Source: Candidatus Coprenecus pullicola (GTDB taxonomy: Bacteria; Bacteroidota; Bacteroidia; Bacteroidales; UBA932). From it: a stretch of DNA of 51,901 bases. The notes beneath the pieces were generated by a model that searched no databases, had not been told where the DNA came from, and worked only from the letters and a program-made list of their open reading frames with translations. The translations under genes were made by a program, and so were the position numbers. This document shows positions 34,554 to 42,815 of this stretch, in pieces (the first letter of the stretch is position 1; the number at the start of each line of letters is the position of its first letter). The DNA lies in the NCBI GenBank assembly GCA_018711925.1, contig DVHR01000014.1, positions 1 through 51,901 of the forward strand, written 5' to 3'.

Positions 34554-36032
34554 TTAATATGATCTTGCGAATATAACCCTCCTCTGGGAAGGCCGGCCTG
34601 AGTAAATGCACTTGCCGGGCTCCTCGCACACGTAACTGTCCACGGGTATGCACCGAATAGTGGCCTTGGTCTCCTCCTGAATCCTCATCTCGGTCTCGGT
34701 TGTACCGTCCCAATGGCAGAGCAGGAAACCGCCTTCCTCAATCCGCTCCTTGAACTCCTCCCAGGTATCGACCTTAACAGTCTTGGAATCCCTGAACGCC
34801 AATGCTTTATTGTAGATATTGGTCTGAATCTCATCCAGCAGGCCTCTGATATGGCCGGCCAGTCCCTCACAGGAAGCCGCCGACTTCTCCAGAGTATCCC
34901 TGCGGCAGATCTCCACCTCGCCTCTCTCGAGGTCACGGGGGCCTATAACTATCCTGACAGGCACGCCCTTAAGCTCCCACTCGGCAAACTTGAAGCCTGA
35001 GCGGACATTGTCCCTGTCGTCTATCTTGGTGGATATGCCCGCCTTTTCCAGTTCGGAAGCGATGTCTTTCATATAAGCCACCATACGCTCCAGCTCCTCC
35101 TGACCTTTATATATAGGTACGAACACCACCTGTATCGGGGCGATGGCCGGAGGCAGCACGAGACCGTTGTTGTCACCATGTGCCATGATGAGAGCACCCA
35201 TAAGACGGGTGGACACTCCCCACGATGTAGCCCAGACATAGTCGAGCTTCCCGTCCTTGTCAGCGAACTTTACATCGAAGGCCTTGGCGAAATTCTGCCC
35301 GAGGAAATGCGAAGTACCTGCCTGCAGCGCCTTGCCGTCCTGCATCATCGCCTCGATGCAGAGAGTATCCAGGGCTCCGGCAAAACGCTCATGCTCTGAC
35401 TTGTGGCCGACCACGACAGGCAGAGCCATATGGCTGCGGGCGAAATCGGCATAGACCTGAACCATCCTCTGAGCCTCCTCCATAGCCTCCTGCGCAGTGG
35501 CGTGGGCAGTATGCCCCTCCTGCCACAGGAACTCCGCTGTGCGGAGGAAAAGACGTGTCCTCATCTCCCAGCGCACCACATTGGCCCACTGGTTTACAAG
35601 GATAGGAAGATCCCTGTATGATTTTATCCAGTTCTTATAGCTGTTCCATATAATAGTCTCGGAAGTCGGTCTTACTATCAGCTCCTCCTCAAGTCTGGCA
35701 TCCGGATCCACGATCACCCCAGGACCGTCGGGATTGGCCTTGAGCCTGTGGTGGGTCACCACTGCGCACTCTTTTGCAAATCCCTCCACGTGCTCCGCCT
35801 CGCGGCTGAGGAAGGACTTAGGTATGAACAACGGGAAATATGCGTTCTGATGTCCGGTAGCCTTGAACATCCTGTCAAGCTGTCCCTGTATCTTCTCCCA
35901 GATGGCATATCCGTAAGGCTTGATGACCATACATCCTCTCACTGCGGAATTCTCCGCCAGATCAGCCTTTACCACCAGATTGTTATACCATTGTGAGTAA
36001 TTCTCCTCCTTGCTTGTAACTTCTTTTGCCAT
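34554..36032 (-). CDS. proS: Proline-tRNA ligase (short, archaeal/eukaryote-like type)
   Basis: 492 residues, matching the short ProRS without the INS editing domain that most bacterial forms have. Class II motifs: motif 1 region [19 protein letters not shown], motif 2 [20 protein letters not shown], motif 3 [18 protein letters not shown]. The anticodon-binding domain follows ([11 protein letters not shown]) and a C-terminal Cys-containing zinc-type domain ends in RRVIFARSY. It charges both tRNA-Pro genes seen in this window. A -7 box lies 43 bases upstream. Confidence 0.97.
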   Translation of the reverse strand: MAKEVTSKEENYSQWYNNLVVKADLAENSAVRGCMVIKPYGYAIWEKIQGQLDRMFKATGHQNAYFPLFIPKSFLSREAEHVEGFAKECAVVTHHRLKANPDGPGVIVDPDARLEEELIVRPTSETIIWNSYKNWIKSYRDLPILVNQWANVVRWEMRTRLFLRTAEFLWQEGHTAHATAQEAMEEAQRMVQVYADFARSHMALPVVVGHKSEHERFAGALDTLCIEAMMQDGKALQAGTSHFLGQNFAKAFDVKFADKDGKLDYVWATSWGVSTRLMGALIMAHGDNNGLVLPPAIAPIQVVFVPIYKGQEELERMVAYMKDIASELEKAGISTKIDDRDNVRSGFKFAEWELKGVPVRIVIGPRDLERGEVEICRRDTLEKSAASCEGLAGHIRGLLDEIQTNIYNKALAFRDSKTVKVDTWEEFKERIEEGGFLLCHWDGTTETEMRIQEETKATIRCIPVDSYVCEEPGKCIYSGRPSQRRVIFARSY

Positions 36033-36074
36033 TAATGTATTGTTTAAATGGAATGATTTTTGTTAATTTGTATG

Positions 36075-36082
36075 CAAAAGTA
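36075..36082 (-). promoter_or_regulatory. -7 box for proS
   Basis: TACTTTTG on the minus strand, an exact TAnnTTTG match, 43 bases before the ATG. A TTG lies 16 bases upstream, shorter than the usual spacing. Confidence 0.5.
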
Positions 36083-36100
36083 GCAATTATTGACAAAACA

Positions 36101-36107
36101 AGGAGGT
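36101..36107 (+). promoter_or_regulatory. Strong Shine-Dalgarno site, unusual for this phylum
   Basis: AGGAGGT four bases before the ATG at 36112. Almost no other gene in the window has such a site, and it fixes the start of the Trp-rich lipoprotein. Confidence 0.6.
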
Positions 36108-36111
36108 AGGT

Positions 36112-37467
36112 ATGAAAAAAAGTTTGATTTTCCTTTCCATGTGCTCCGCAGCGTTGCTGTCCTCCTGCGGAACATCATCCTATTATGCCTCTTCCGCTTT
36201 TGAAGACGGCATATACTACAGACCTGACAAGGAGACCCGCCAGGAACTGGAAGCGGACCGTCAGGAAGTGCAGGGCCTTATCGAGAAGACCAGACAGGAA
36301 GCTGCCCGTTTCTCGGACACCATAATGCTCGCAAGCATAAACGGCAACAACAGCATAACGTCTGCCGCTGCGGCCACAGCCGCTCCGGTCAACATCAACG
36401 TGGACAACTGGAATGAATACAACCTGCTCGGCTACGACACCTACTGCTCGTACTGGGACTGGAAGTACTGGGACATGTTCGGCCCCTGGGGCAGATACTC
36501 AAGCTGGGCGGACTGGTACAACTGGTACTCGCCCTGGTTCCCGGGCATATATGATCCGTGGTACCCAAGCTACGGCTGGACATGGAGTTTTGCCTGGAAC
36601 AGCTGGGGATGGTACGGCCCGTGGTGGGGCGGCTATTGGGGCGGATGGTATGATCCATGGTACGGCCCGTGGGGCTATCCCGTGGCATCACAGCCTGTCA
36701 TCCACTACGGAAGACGGGACACCGGCACTAGCCTGAGGACAGGAGCCGGCCTTACAGGAGGCAGGCTGACCGCATCGGCAGGTTCCGTACGCCAGACCGG
36801 AAACACAGTACGGAGCGCCAATACTGTACGCAACGCAGGCAACGTCCGTCAGGCAACGTCCGCCAACAGGGTGAGCACTACGGGCAAGGCTGTCTCCTCC
36901 ACAGCAAGACCGGCAATCTCGGTTGTCAGGGGCAATACTGTAACAGCCCGGAAAGCGTCCTCACTTACGGCGACAGCCACAAGGGTATCCAATACAGGTA
37001 CCGCTGTGTCCGTAAACAGCGGCATGACTACAGCCGTCGGAAGCTTCAAGCCCGTGGGCGGCATCAGCTCCGGAAACAGATACGTACAGGCCGGCACCGC
37101 TGTCAGGACAGGAACGGCCGCCACATCGTACAGGGCAGCAAACTCCTCCTACAGAAGATCCGCTGCCTCTACGTCGGCTTCATTCCGCAATCCGTTCGAG
37201 GTACGCCGAGGCACGGCGACCGTAAACGGCAGCCTCAACGGCTCGGGTCTCAACAGAACGGCCACATCAACATCAACTGTCAGAACCAACGGCTACAGCC
37301 GCAACGGGAACACCGTATTCAACAGAAACACATCATCTTCATCAAGGACTTTCAACTCTTCCGCGACCAGAAGCGTATCCCGTTCATCGTTCAGCACGAG
37401 CGGAAGCCGGTCCTTCAGCGGAGGCTCGCGCAGCGGCGGAGGCAGTGTCAGAAGCGTTAGAAGATAA
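36112..37467 (+). CDS. Trp/Gly/Tyr-rich lipoprotein
   Basis: 451 residues. The lipoprotein signal is MKKSLIFLSMCSAALLSSC (Cys19). After a charged helix (EADRQEVQGLIEKTRQEA) comes a low-complexity block at about 100-190 dominated by Trp, Gly, Tyr and Pro (WGWYGPWWGGYWGG, YDPWYGPWGYP). The last 230 residues are Ser/Thr/Arg-rich with few hydrophobic residues, repeating RTG, TVR, NAG and SSSRTF-type strings. The protein is probably surface-exposed and intrinsically disordered. Similar proteins occur in Bacteroidales without a function. It lies 18 bases before the OmpP1/FadL barrel gene, so the pair likely forms a unit. Confidence 0.8.
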   Translation: MKKSLIFLSMCSAALLSSCGTSSYYASSAFEDGIYYRPDKETRQELEADRQEVQGLIEKTRQEAARFSDTIMLASINGNNSITSAAAATAAPVNINVDNWNEYNLLGYDTYCSYWDWKYWDMFGPWGRYSSWADWYNWYSPWFPGIYDPWYPSYGWTWSFAWNSWGWYGPWWGGYWGGWYDPWYGPWGYPVASQPVIHYGRRDTGTSLRTGAGLTGGRLTASAGSVRQTGNTVRSANTVRNAGNVRQATSANRVSTTGKAVSSTARPAISVVRGNTVTARKASSLTATATRVSNTGTAVSVNSGMTTAVGSFKPVGGISSGNRYVQAGTAVRTGTAATSYRAANSSYRRSAASTSASFRNPFEVRRGTATVNGSLNGSGLNRTATSTSTVRTNGYSRNGNTVFNRNTSSSSRTFNSSATRSVSRSSFSTSGSRSFSGGSRSGGGSVRSVRR

Positions 37468-37485
37468 CTTTAGACTACCACGACA

Positions 37486-39027
37486 ATGTACAAAAGACTC
37501 ATCATAGTTACGGCACTTGCTGCGGGTGCACTGCAGGCATATGCCCAACTCACACCACAATACTACAACAATGCCCTGCTCTTCTCCAGCCAGTTCTATG
37601 ACGGTACGGCCCGAAGCGTGGCCATGGGCAACGCCATGACCGCCTTGGGTGGAGACCTCGGAGCGCTGTCCTATAACCCGGCGGCATCGGGAGTATACCG
37701 GTACACCGAGATAACACTCACCCCGTCCGTTTACTCCAGTATCACCAATACATCATTCCTCGGCAACACCATGCAGGCCGACAAAAGCCGGCTTTCCCTG
37801 TCCAACGTCGGCTGGGTAGGCTCTTTCGAGACCGGCAGGACAAGGGGACTGGTCAATTTCAATTTCGCCATCACCGCCAACCAGTCCAACAACTTCGCAT
37901 GGCGCAGTTCCGGCAGCGGCATCCAGAACTCATCCAGCTACCTGGGCAGTATCGCAGCGGGAATGAGCGCAACTGGCATTGACGCAAACAGTCTTACAAT
38001 GCCCGAAAATGATCCGACCCTGCCTTTCTACCGCAACCCGAGCTCCTGGGTTCTGGGATGGAACACCGGCCTGATAGACACCGTTACAAACGGCACGTTC
38101 AAAGGCGCCACAGAGAATGTCAATGGAAGTAACTTCAACATTCCCGGAAGTCTCAACCAAAGCTACTACAGAGAGCGGACCGGTTACGTGGAGGATATCA
38201 TATTCAACTTTGCAGGCAACGTGAGCGACATCTTCTTCTTCGGAGTCAACCTGACCCTGCAGAGTATCTGGATGAACGAATACACATCCATCTCTGAGAC
38301 GGCTGCCAATCCGAATCTGTTCGACAGCGGATTCACCGACTTCACCCGTGAATACCGCATGACCACGTCGGGACTGGGAGTCAATGTCGAGGCCGGTTTC
38401 ATAGTACGTCCCGTAGCTGGCCTGACCATCGGAGGCTCTATCTCTACCCCGACATGGATGTTCCTCAACGAGACGTGGATGGAAAGCATGAACGGAAACA
38501 CCAGTCTGGGCAGGGCAGCCATCGATTCTCCATTAGGCGAGAATTCATATAGAATCACATCTCCTTTCAGGTGGAATGTAGGCGTAGGCTACACCGTTGG
38601 TGGATTCCTTGCCATAGCCGTGGACTACGAGAGGACTAACTACTCCAACATAGTCCTGGCCGACAACAGCGGCAACAGCAGCTTATATCAGGCTGACAAC
38701 GAATATATCTCCACATACTACCGTGCAGTTAACAATCTCCGGGCCGGTATCGAGGCATGGCCCATCCCCCAGTTGGCATTGAGGCTTGGATATAATTACT
38801 ACAGTTCTCCTGACAGGGACTTCGACCTCAGCCGTCACTATGCATCCGCCGGTATCGGATTCAGGGCTCTGTCCGGATTCTTCATAGACCTGGCATACCA
38901 GCAGCAGTGCAACCAGAGCCTCAGCAGCTTCCAGCTTTACGACAACTACGACAATTTCACAGCACCTATCGCTGATGAGAGATTCCGCGACTGGAAGATA
39001 CTGCTGACCCTGGGCTGGAGATTCTAA
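37486..39027 (+). CDS. OmpP1/FadL family outer-membrane barrel protein
   Basis: 513 residues with signal peptide (LIIVTALAAGALQAYA). The FadL/OmpP1 N-terminal region is recognisable: FDGTARSVAMGNAMTALGGD-like stretch (YDGTARSVAMGNAMTALGG), LGALSYNPAASGVY. The rest is alternating strands, ending in the aromatic outer-membrane signature LTLGWRF. FadL relatives move hydrophobic compounds; Bacteroidales copies are often labelled haemin receptors without evidence. Its 3' end overlaps the convergent wbqC gene by 4 bases and its terminator lies inside wbqC. Confidence 0.9.
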   Translation: MYKRLIIVTALAAGALQAYAQLTPQYYNNALLFSSQFYDGTARSVAMGNAMTALGGDLGALSYNPAASGVYRYTEITLTPSVYSSITNTSFLGNTMQADKSRLSLSNVGWVGSFETGRTRGLVNFNFAITANQSNNFAWRSSGSGIQNSSSYLGSIAAGMSATGIDANSLTMPENDPTLPFYRNPSSWVLGWNTGLIDTVTNGTFKGATENVNGSNFNIPGSLNQSYYRERTGYVEDIIFNFAGNVSDIFFFGVNLTLQSIWMNEYTSISETAANPNLFDSGFTDFTREYRMTTSGLGVNVEAGFIVRPVAGLTIGGSISTPTWMFLNETWMESMNGNTSLGRAAIDSPLGENSYRITSPFRWNVGVGYTVGGFLAIAVDYERTNYSNIVLADNSGNSSLYQADNEYISTYYRAVNNLRAGIEAWPIPQLALRLGYNYYSSPDRDFDLSRHYASAGIGFRALSGFFIDLAYQQQCNQSLSSFQLYDNYDNFTAPIADERFRDWKILLTLGWRF

Positions 39028-39653
39028 AGAAAGGACAACGCGTTAGGGCCCTCGTTGAAGAGCAGGTCCAGCGCTGACAGCCCGGGTATGAATCCGAACT
39101 TTTCGTAAAATACTTGATAATATGGCTTGAAGCGGTTCCGGAACATCTCCGGAACCGTTTTTTTAGGATGTATGGACTCGCGTAGATCCATGACATCAGG
39201 GCCGTACTCCGGCACATACTCCCCGGTAAAGGAGAGCGGGCATCTAAGACCGAGCAGTCCCAGCAACTTTACCGTCAGAGCGGTGTTGAGCTCAAATAGA
39301 GTCTCCGGCTTAGCTTCCATGACAGCGAAAAGATCGTCCTTATAGTACTCGAAAAACGCCGAAGTGCGGTAGGCGGATATCAATGCCCGCTCATGCTGCT
39401 GAAGCCACGGCTTGGAATAGTCTATCCGCATATCCCTTATCCCCTTGCCGCCATCCGCAGCGGATACAGGGACAGTCAAAGACAAAACACCGTCGCAGGC
39501 ATATATCCTGCAACGGTTTCTATAAGACTGTTTCACATAGGACTCACTGTCCTCTACCTTGAGTTCTCCGGCCGCAGCCGCAGCCGCAGCCATGAAATAC
39601 TCCACAGGTGGAAAATATGCAGTGGTCACCACCGCACACCCGCTGCTAATCAT
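39024..39653 (-). CDS. WbqC family protein
   Basis: 209 residues. The WbqC pattern is present: AYFPPVEYF at the start, then ESYVKQSYRNRCRIYACDG, LSLTVPVS, IRIDYSKPWLQQHERALISAYR-type stretch (RIDYSKPWLQQHERALIS) and FIPGLSALDLLFNEGP near the end. Family members are found in polysaccharide gene clusters, with no settled reaction. A long run of Ala residues (about positions 22-28) is unusual. It is the last gene after lpxD-lpxC-lpxA and overlaps lpxA by 8 bases. A plus-strand terminator for the convergent gene is embedded at 39133-39164. Confidence 0.88.
   Translation of the reverse strand: MISSGCAVVTTAYFPPVEYFMAAAAAAAGELKVEDSESYVKQSYRNRCRIYACDGVLSLTVPVSAADGGKGIRDMRIDYSKPWLQQHERALISAYRTSAFFEYYKDDLFAVMEAKPETLFELNTALTVKLLGLLGLRCPLSFTGEYVPEYGPDVMDLRESIHPKKTVPEMFRNRFKPYYQVFYEKFGFIPGLSALDLLFNEGPNALSFL
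39133..39164 (+). terminator. Terminator of the FadL gene, embedded in wbqC
   Basis: Perfect 10-bp stem CGGTTCCGGA / TCCGGAACCG, loop ACATC, followed by seven T. It is 106 bases after the FadL stop and lies wholly within wbqC coding sequence on the other strand. Confidence 0.85.
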
Positions 39654-40440
39654 CGGCAGAGAGATCTGAGTATTTTACGATACCCCTCTTGGAAGCGCGG
39701 ATGAAGTTGAGTATGTTGTCCCTCTCTATGCAGGGCGGCACTTCTCTTTCCACCTCCAGGCAGGCATCACTGCGGTTGAGTCCACTGTTGTAGATGATAC
39801 GGTATATCTCGCGGATACGGTCTATCTGCTCGTTGGTGAATCCCCTTCGGCGCAGTCCCACATTGTTGAGTCCGCAGAAAGACAGCGGAGAACGTCCTAC
39901 CAGAGCATAGGGAGGTACATCCTTGGCTATCTTGGAGCCGCCCTGTATCATGGCGTGCATGCCGATGCGGGTGAACTGATGGGCCAATGAACCGCCTCCT
40001 ATGATAGCCCAGTCATCCACATCGGTCTCCCCTGCCAGTCCGACATAACTGACCTGGATTACATGATTGCCGATACGGCAGTCGTGAGCCACATGCGCGT
40101 AGGACATAATCAGACAGTTGTCCCCTATCTTGGTCAGCATCTTGCCGCTTGCGGCTGTTCCGCGGTTAACGGTGGCGCACTCGCGTATGACGGTATTGTT
40201 TCCTATCTCGACCCAGGTCACTTCCCCGGAATACTTCATATCCTGAGGTATGGCCCCGATAACGGCGCCTGGAAATATCTTGCAGTTCTTACCTATCTTA
40301 ACATAATCGAATATAGTCACATGAGGACCTATGACACATCCCTCGCCTATTTCCACATTCTCCGCAATGTAGCAATAGGGGCCTATCTCCACATTTGCAG
40401 CAATTCTGGCATTGGGATGTACTGACGAAAATTGCATCAT
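39646..40440 (-). CDS. lpxA: UDP-N-acetylglucosamine O-acyltransferase
   Basis: 264 residues, normal length. It acylates UDP-GlcNAc, the first step of lipid A synthesis. Left-handed beta-helix hexapeptides run through the first 190 residues (VEIGPYCYIAENVEIGEG, VTIFDYVKIGKNCKIFPG), with the catalytic His region YAHVAHDCRIGNHV and the C-terminal helical domain (LRRRGFTNEQIDRIREIYR). It follows lpxC with a 9-base gap and overlaps wbqC. Confidence 0.97.
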   Translation of the reverse strand: MMQFSSVHPNARIAANVEIGPYCYIAENVEIGEGCVIGPHVTIFDYVKIGKNCKIFPGAVIGAIPQDMKYSGEVTWVEIGNNTVIRECATVNRGTAASGKMLTKIGDNCLIMSYAHVAHDCRIGNHVIQVSYVGLAGETDVDDWAIIGGGSLAHQFTRIGMHAMIQGGSKIAKDVPPYALVGRSPLSFCGLNNVGLRRRGFTNEQIDRIREIYRIIYNSGLNRSDACLEVEREVPPCIERDNILNFIRASKRGIVKYSDLSADD

Positions 40441-40449
40441 ATCTGTTAT

Positions 40450-41376
40450 TTAATTATTTTCGTTTCTTAAAATCTCCTCCCTCATAATCCGTGCCACCGC
40501 AGTATTGATCCTGTGACCGGACTTGTCGGCTATCACATGTCCCTTTATATGCCTTCCGACCAGAGAGAAATCTCCAATAAGGTCTAGCAGCTTATGGCGG
40601 GCGCACTCATCGGGGAAATGCAGACGGACATTGTCCAGATAACCCTCTGGAAGCCGGTCTACTTTATCCACGTTGAAAAGAGCGGCCATACGGGCCAGGT
40701 CCTCTTCCGGAACCGGGTGCTCCACTATTACCAGGGCATTCTCAAGATCACCGCCCTTGATGAGGTTATTCTTGAACAGGAACTCCAGCTCGTGGAAAAA
40801 CACAAAAGTACGGCAGGGAGCTATCTCCGTGGCGAAGTCGACACTGTTGTCATAGTGGAACTTCTGGACGCCAAGCACATGGGAGTTGAAGTCTATTGTC
40901 AGGTCTACTGAAAACTCCTCTGCAGGGAGAACCGTTATCTCCGAGCCCGTCTTGTCATCCTTGTAATGTATAGGCTTCTTTACCACGAGATATTGTCTGT
41001 CGGCATCCTGTTCCTCCAGTCCGTCAGGGGCTATCGCCCTGACATACGGAAGTGCGCTTCCGTCCAGTATGGGCACCTCGAAATTATCTATTGTAACCAG
41101 GGCATTGTCCACTCCCAGACCATAAAAAGCGGCCATCAGGTGCTCCAGAGTAGATATCCTGACCTCCCCGTTCTCAAGGGTCGTCCCGCGCTGCGTATAT
41201 GTGACATAATCTACAACAGCCTCGATAACTGGATTATCTCCGAGATCCTGTCGCAGAAATCTGATTCCGTGATTCACTGGTGCCGGCGACAGCTTCATTC
41301 TCACATTCTGTCCCGAATGCAGTCCCTTTCCTTCAAATATATATTCTCTCCTAAGAGTCTTCTGTCTGTCTGACAT
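40450..41376 (-). CDS. lpxC: UDP-3-O-acyl-N-acetylglucosamine deacetylase, not fused to FabZ
   Basis: 308 residues, equal to E. coli LpxC. The zinc and catalytic residues are present: Glu78-His79 in LEHLMAAFYGLGVDN, His261 and Asp265 in HKLLDLIGD, and His288 near the C-terminus. It removes the N-acetyl group in the committed step of lipid A synthesis. In most Bacteroidota LpxC is fused to a C-terminal FabZ dehydratase (about 460 residues); here the frame stops at LRNENN and lpxA starts 9 bases later, with no FabZ reading frame between. It follows lpxD by 14 bases. Confidence 0.96.
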   Translation of the reverse strand: MSDRQKTLRREYIFEGKGLHSGQNVRMKLSPAPVNHGIRFLRQDLGDNPVIEAVVDYVTYTQRGTTLENGEVRISTLEHLMAAFYGLGVDNALVTIDNFEVPILDGSALPYVRAIAPDGLEEQDADRQYLVVKKPIHYKDDKTGSEITVLPAEEFSVDLTIDFNSHVLGVQKFHYDNSVDFATEIAPCRTFVFFHELEFLFKNNLIKGGDLENALVIVEHPVPEEDLARMAALFNVDKVDRLPEGYLDNVRLHFPDECARHKLLDLIGDFSLVGRHIKGHVIADKSGHRINTAVARIMREEILRNENN

Positions 41377-41390
41377 AAATTTTAGTTTAA

Positions 41391-42383
41391 TTACTTTTTC
41401 ATACCGCTTCTGCGGAACAGGGCGTACGACCTTATGAAATTCATATGCTCTATGGCCGGACTTCCCATATATACTTTCCCCTCCTCCTTGATATCACTCT
41501 GGACACCGGCCTGAGCCGTAAGCTTCGTACCGTCCGCGATATTGAGATGGCCGGCTATGCCGACCTGACCGCCGAACATGCACGAGCGGCCTATCTTGGT
41601 GGAGCCGGCTATGCCGGTCTGTGCGGCTATAACGGTATTGGAGCCTATCACCACATTATGTGCCACCTGTATAAGGTTGTCCAGCTTCACGCCTTTCTCA
41701 ATAAGAGTCGTCCCCATAGTGGAGCGGTCTATTACCGTGTTGGCGCCTATCTCGCAATTGTCCTCTATCGTGACTATTCCGGTCTGAGGTATCTTCTTGT
41801 ACGAGCCGTCCTCCGTGGGAGCGAAGCCGAAACCGTCGGAACCGATGACAGCGCCTGCATGTATGATGCAGTTGTTGCCTATCTTACAGCCCCTGTATAT
41901 CTTCACTCCTGGGTATATAATGCAGTTCTCACCGATTGTGACACCTTCTCCAATATAAACTAAAGGATATATCTGCGTATTACGGCCTACCGTTGTCTTT
42001 TTGCCCACATAGGCATTGGAGCCGACATAAACTCCTTTTCCCAGTCTGGCGGAGAAAGCCACATGCGCAGACCATGCCCTGCCGCGACGCCTGGCCGCCT
42101 TCATCGTATTCAGCAAGTCAAGAAGCGAGGCGACAGCCTCATAGGCGTTGTCCACCTTTATCAATGTAGGAGACACGGCCTCCTTCGGTTCAAAAGACTT
42201 ATTTATAAGGACTATGCTTGCCTTACAGGTATAAAGGTAATGTTCGTATTTGGGATTGGCCAGAAAGCAAAGCGTACCAGGCTTGCCGGACTCTATACGC
42301 GCTACGGAAGACACTGTAACATCGGGATTCCCAATGATCTCACCCCCGAGATGCTCCGCTATCTGTTTTGCATTTACCTCCAT
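41391..42383 (-). CDS. lpxD: UDP-3-O-(3-hydroxyacyl)glucosamine N-acyltransferase
   Basis: 330 residues. The N-terminal uridine-binding domain (VNAKQIAEHLGGEIIGNPDV) leads to a hexapeptide-repeat beta-helix (KTTVGRNTQIYPLVYIGEG, IYPGVKIYRGCKIG). The catalytic His lies in LIQVAHNVVIGSNTV. It adds the second acyl chain to lipid A precursor. It is first in the minus-strand lpxD-lpxC-lpxA-wbqC run. Candidate -7 boxes at 42412-42419 (TTTCTTTG) and 42444-42451 (TAGTTTTG) precede it, the latter overlapping the divergent rimP promoter. Confidence 0.96.
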   Translation of the reverse strand: MEVNAKQIAEHLGGEIIGNPDVTVSSVARIESGKPGTLCFLANPKYEHYLYTCKASIVLINKSFEPKEAVSPTLIKVDNAYEAVASLLDLLNTMKAARRRGRAWSAHVAFSARLGKGVYVGSNAYVGKKTTVGRNTQIYPLVYIGEGVTIGENCIIYPGVKIYRGCKIGNNCIIHAGAVIGSDGFGFAPTEDGSYKKIPQTGIVTIEDNCEIGANTVIDRSTMGTTLIEKGVKLDNLIQVAHNVVIGSNTVIAAQTGIAGSTKIGRSCMFGGQVGIAGHLNIADGTKLTAQAGVQSDIKEEGKVYMGSPAIEHMNFIRSYALFRRSGMKK

Positions 42384-42428
42384 TATCAGTACATTTCATT
42401 AAAGAATTGTGCAAAGAAAATAATTTTT

Positions 42429-42460
42429 TTTGGATTATCAGCACAAAACTATTACTTTTG
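42429..42460 (+). promoter_or_regulatory. Promoter of rimP-nusA-infB
   Basis: -33 TTTG (42429-42432), 20-base spacer, TACTTTTG (42453-42460), an exact -7 match. The start codon of rimP is 75 bases on, leaving a leader with a hairpin. Confidence 0.65.
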
Positions 42461-42479
42461 TCGCGATAAAGGAACGTGG

Positions 42480-42500
42480 AAAGGGACGGAGAGTCCCTTT
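42480..42500 (+). promoter_or_regulatory. Hairpin in the rimP leader
   Basis: AAAGGGAC (42480-42487), loop GGAGA, GTCCCTTT (42493-42500), followed by CGTCATTTT. It sits between the promoter and rimP and could be an attenuator, given that the operon encodes NusA. Confidence 0.55.
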
Positions 42501-42535
42501 CGTCATTTTAGCGACTCAGATAAAACATATTCCAG

Positions 42536-42793
42536 ATGATTGAGAAACACACCATAGAACAGATTGTAGAGCAATACATGGAGGACAACGGACTGGTCCT
42601 CGTCAGCGTGAAAGTCAACAAGGCCAACAACATAAAAGTGTTCTTCAGGGCCTTGGACAGGCCGGTGTGCATCGATGACTGCGTGGCCCTGAGCCGTTTC
42701 ATAGAAGCCGGACTGGACCGGGACAAGGAGGACTTCTCCCTGACGGTAAGCTCAGCCGGGGACAATTACGACGACAATAATGAAAATGAATAG
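42536..42793 (+). CDS. rimP: RimP-like ribosome maturation factor, N-terminal domain only
   Basis: 85 residues; RimP is usually about 150. The N-terminal domain is intact: EQIVEQYMEDNGLVLVSVKV, VCIDDCVALSRFIEAGLD, FSLTVSSAG. Where the family continues with L-D-x-P-L and an SH3-like domain, this frame goes to an acidic tail (DNYDDNNENE) and a TAG. The ATG of nusA is only 22 bases after the stop codon, so the second domain is gone rather than shifted out of frame. RimP acts on the 30S subunit; the SH3 domain takes part in ribosome contact, so function may be changed. First gene of the rimP-nusA-infB operon. Confidence 0.85.
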   Translation: MIEKHTIEQIVEQYMEDNGLVLVSVKVNKANNIKVFFRALDRPVCIDDCVALSRFIEAGLDRDKEDFSLTVSSAGDNYDDNNENE

Positions 42794-42815
42794 ATAACAA
42801 TTAACAACAACCGAC

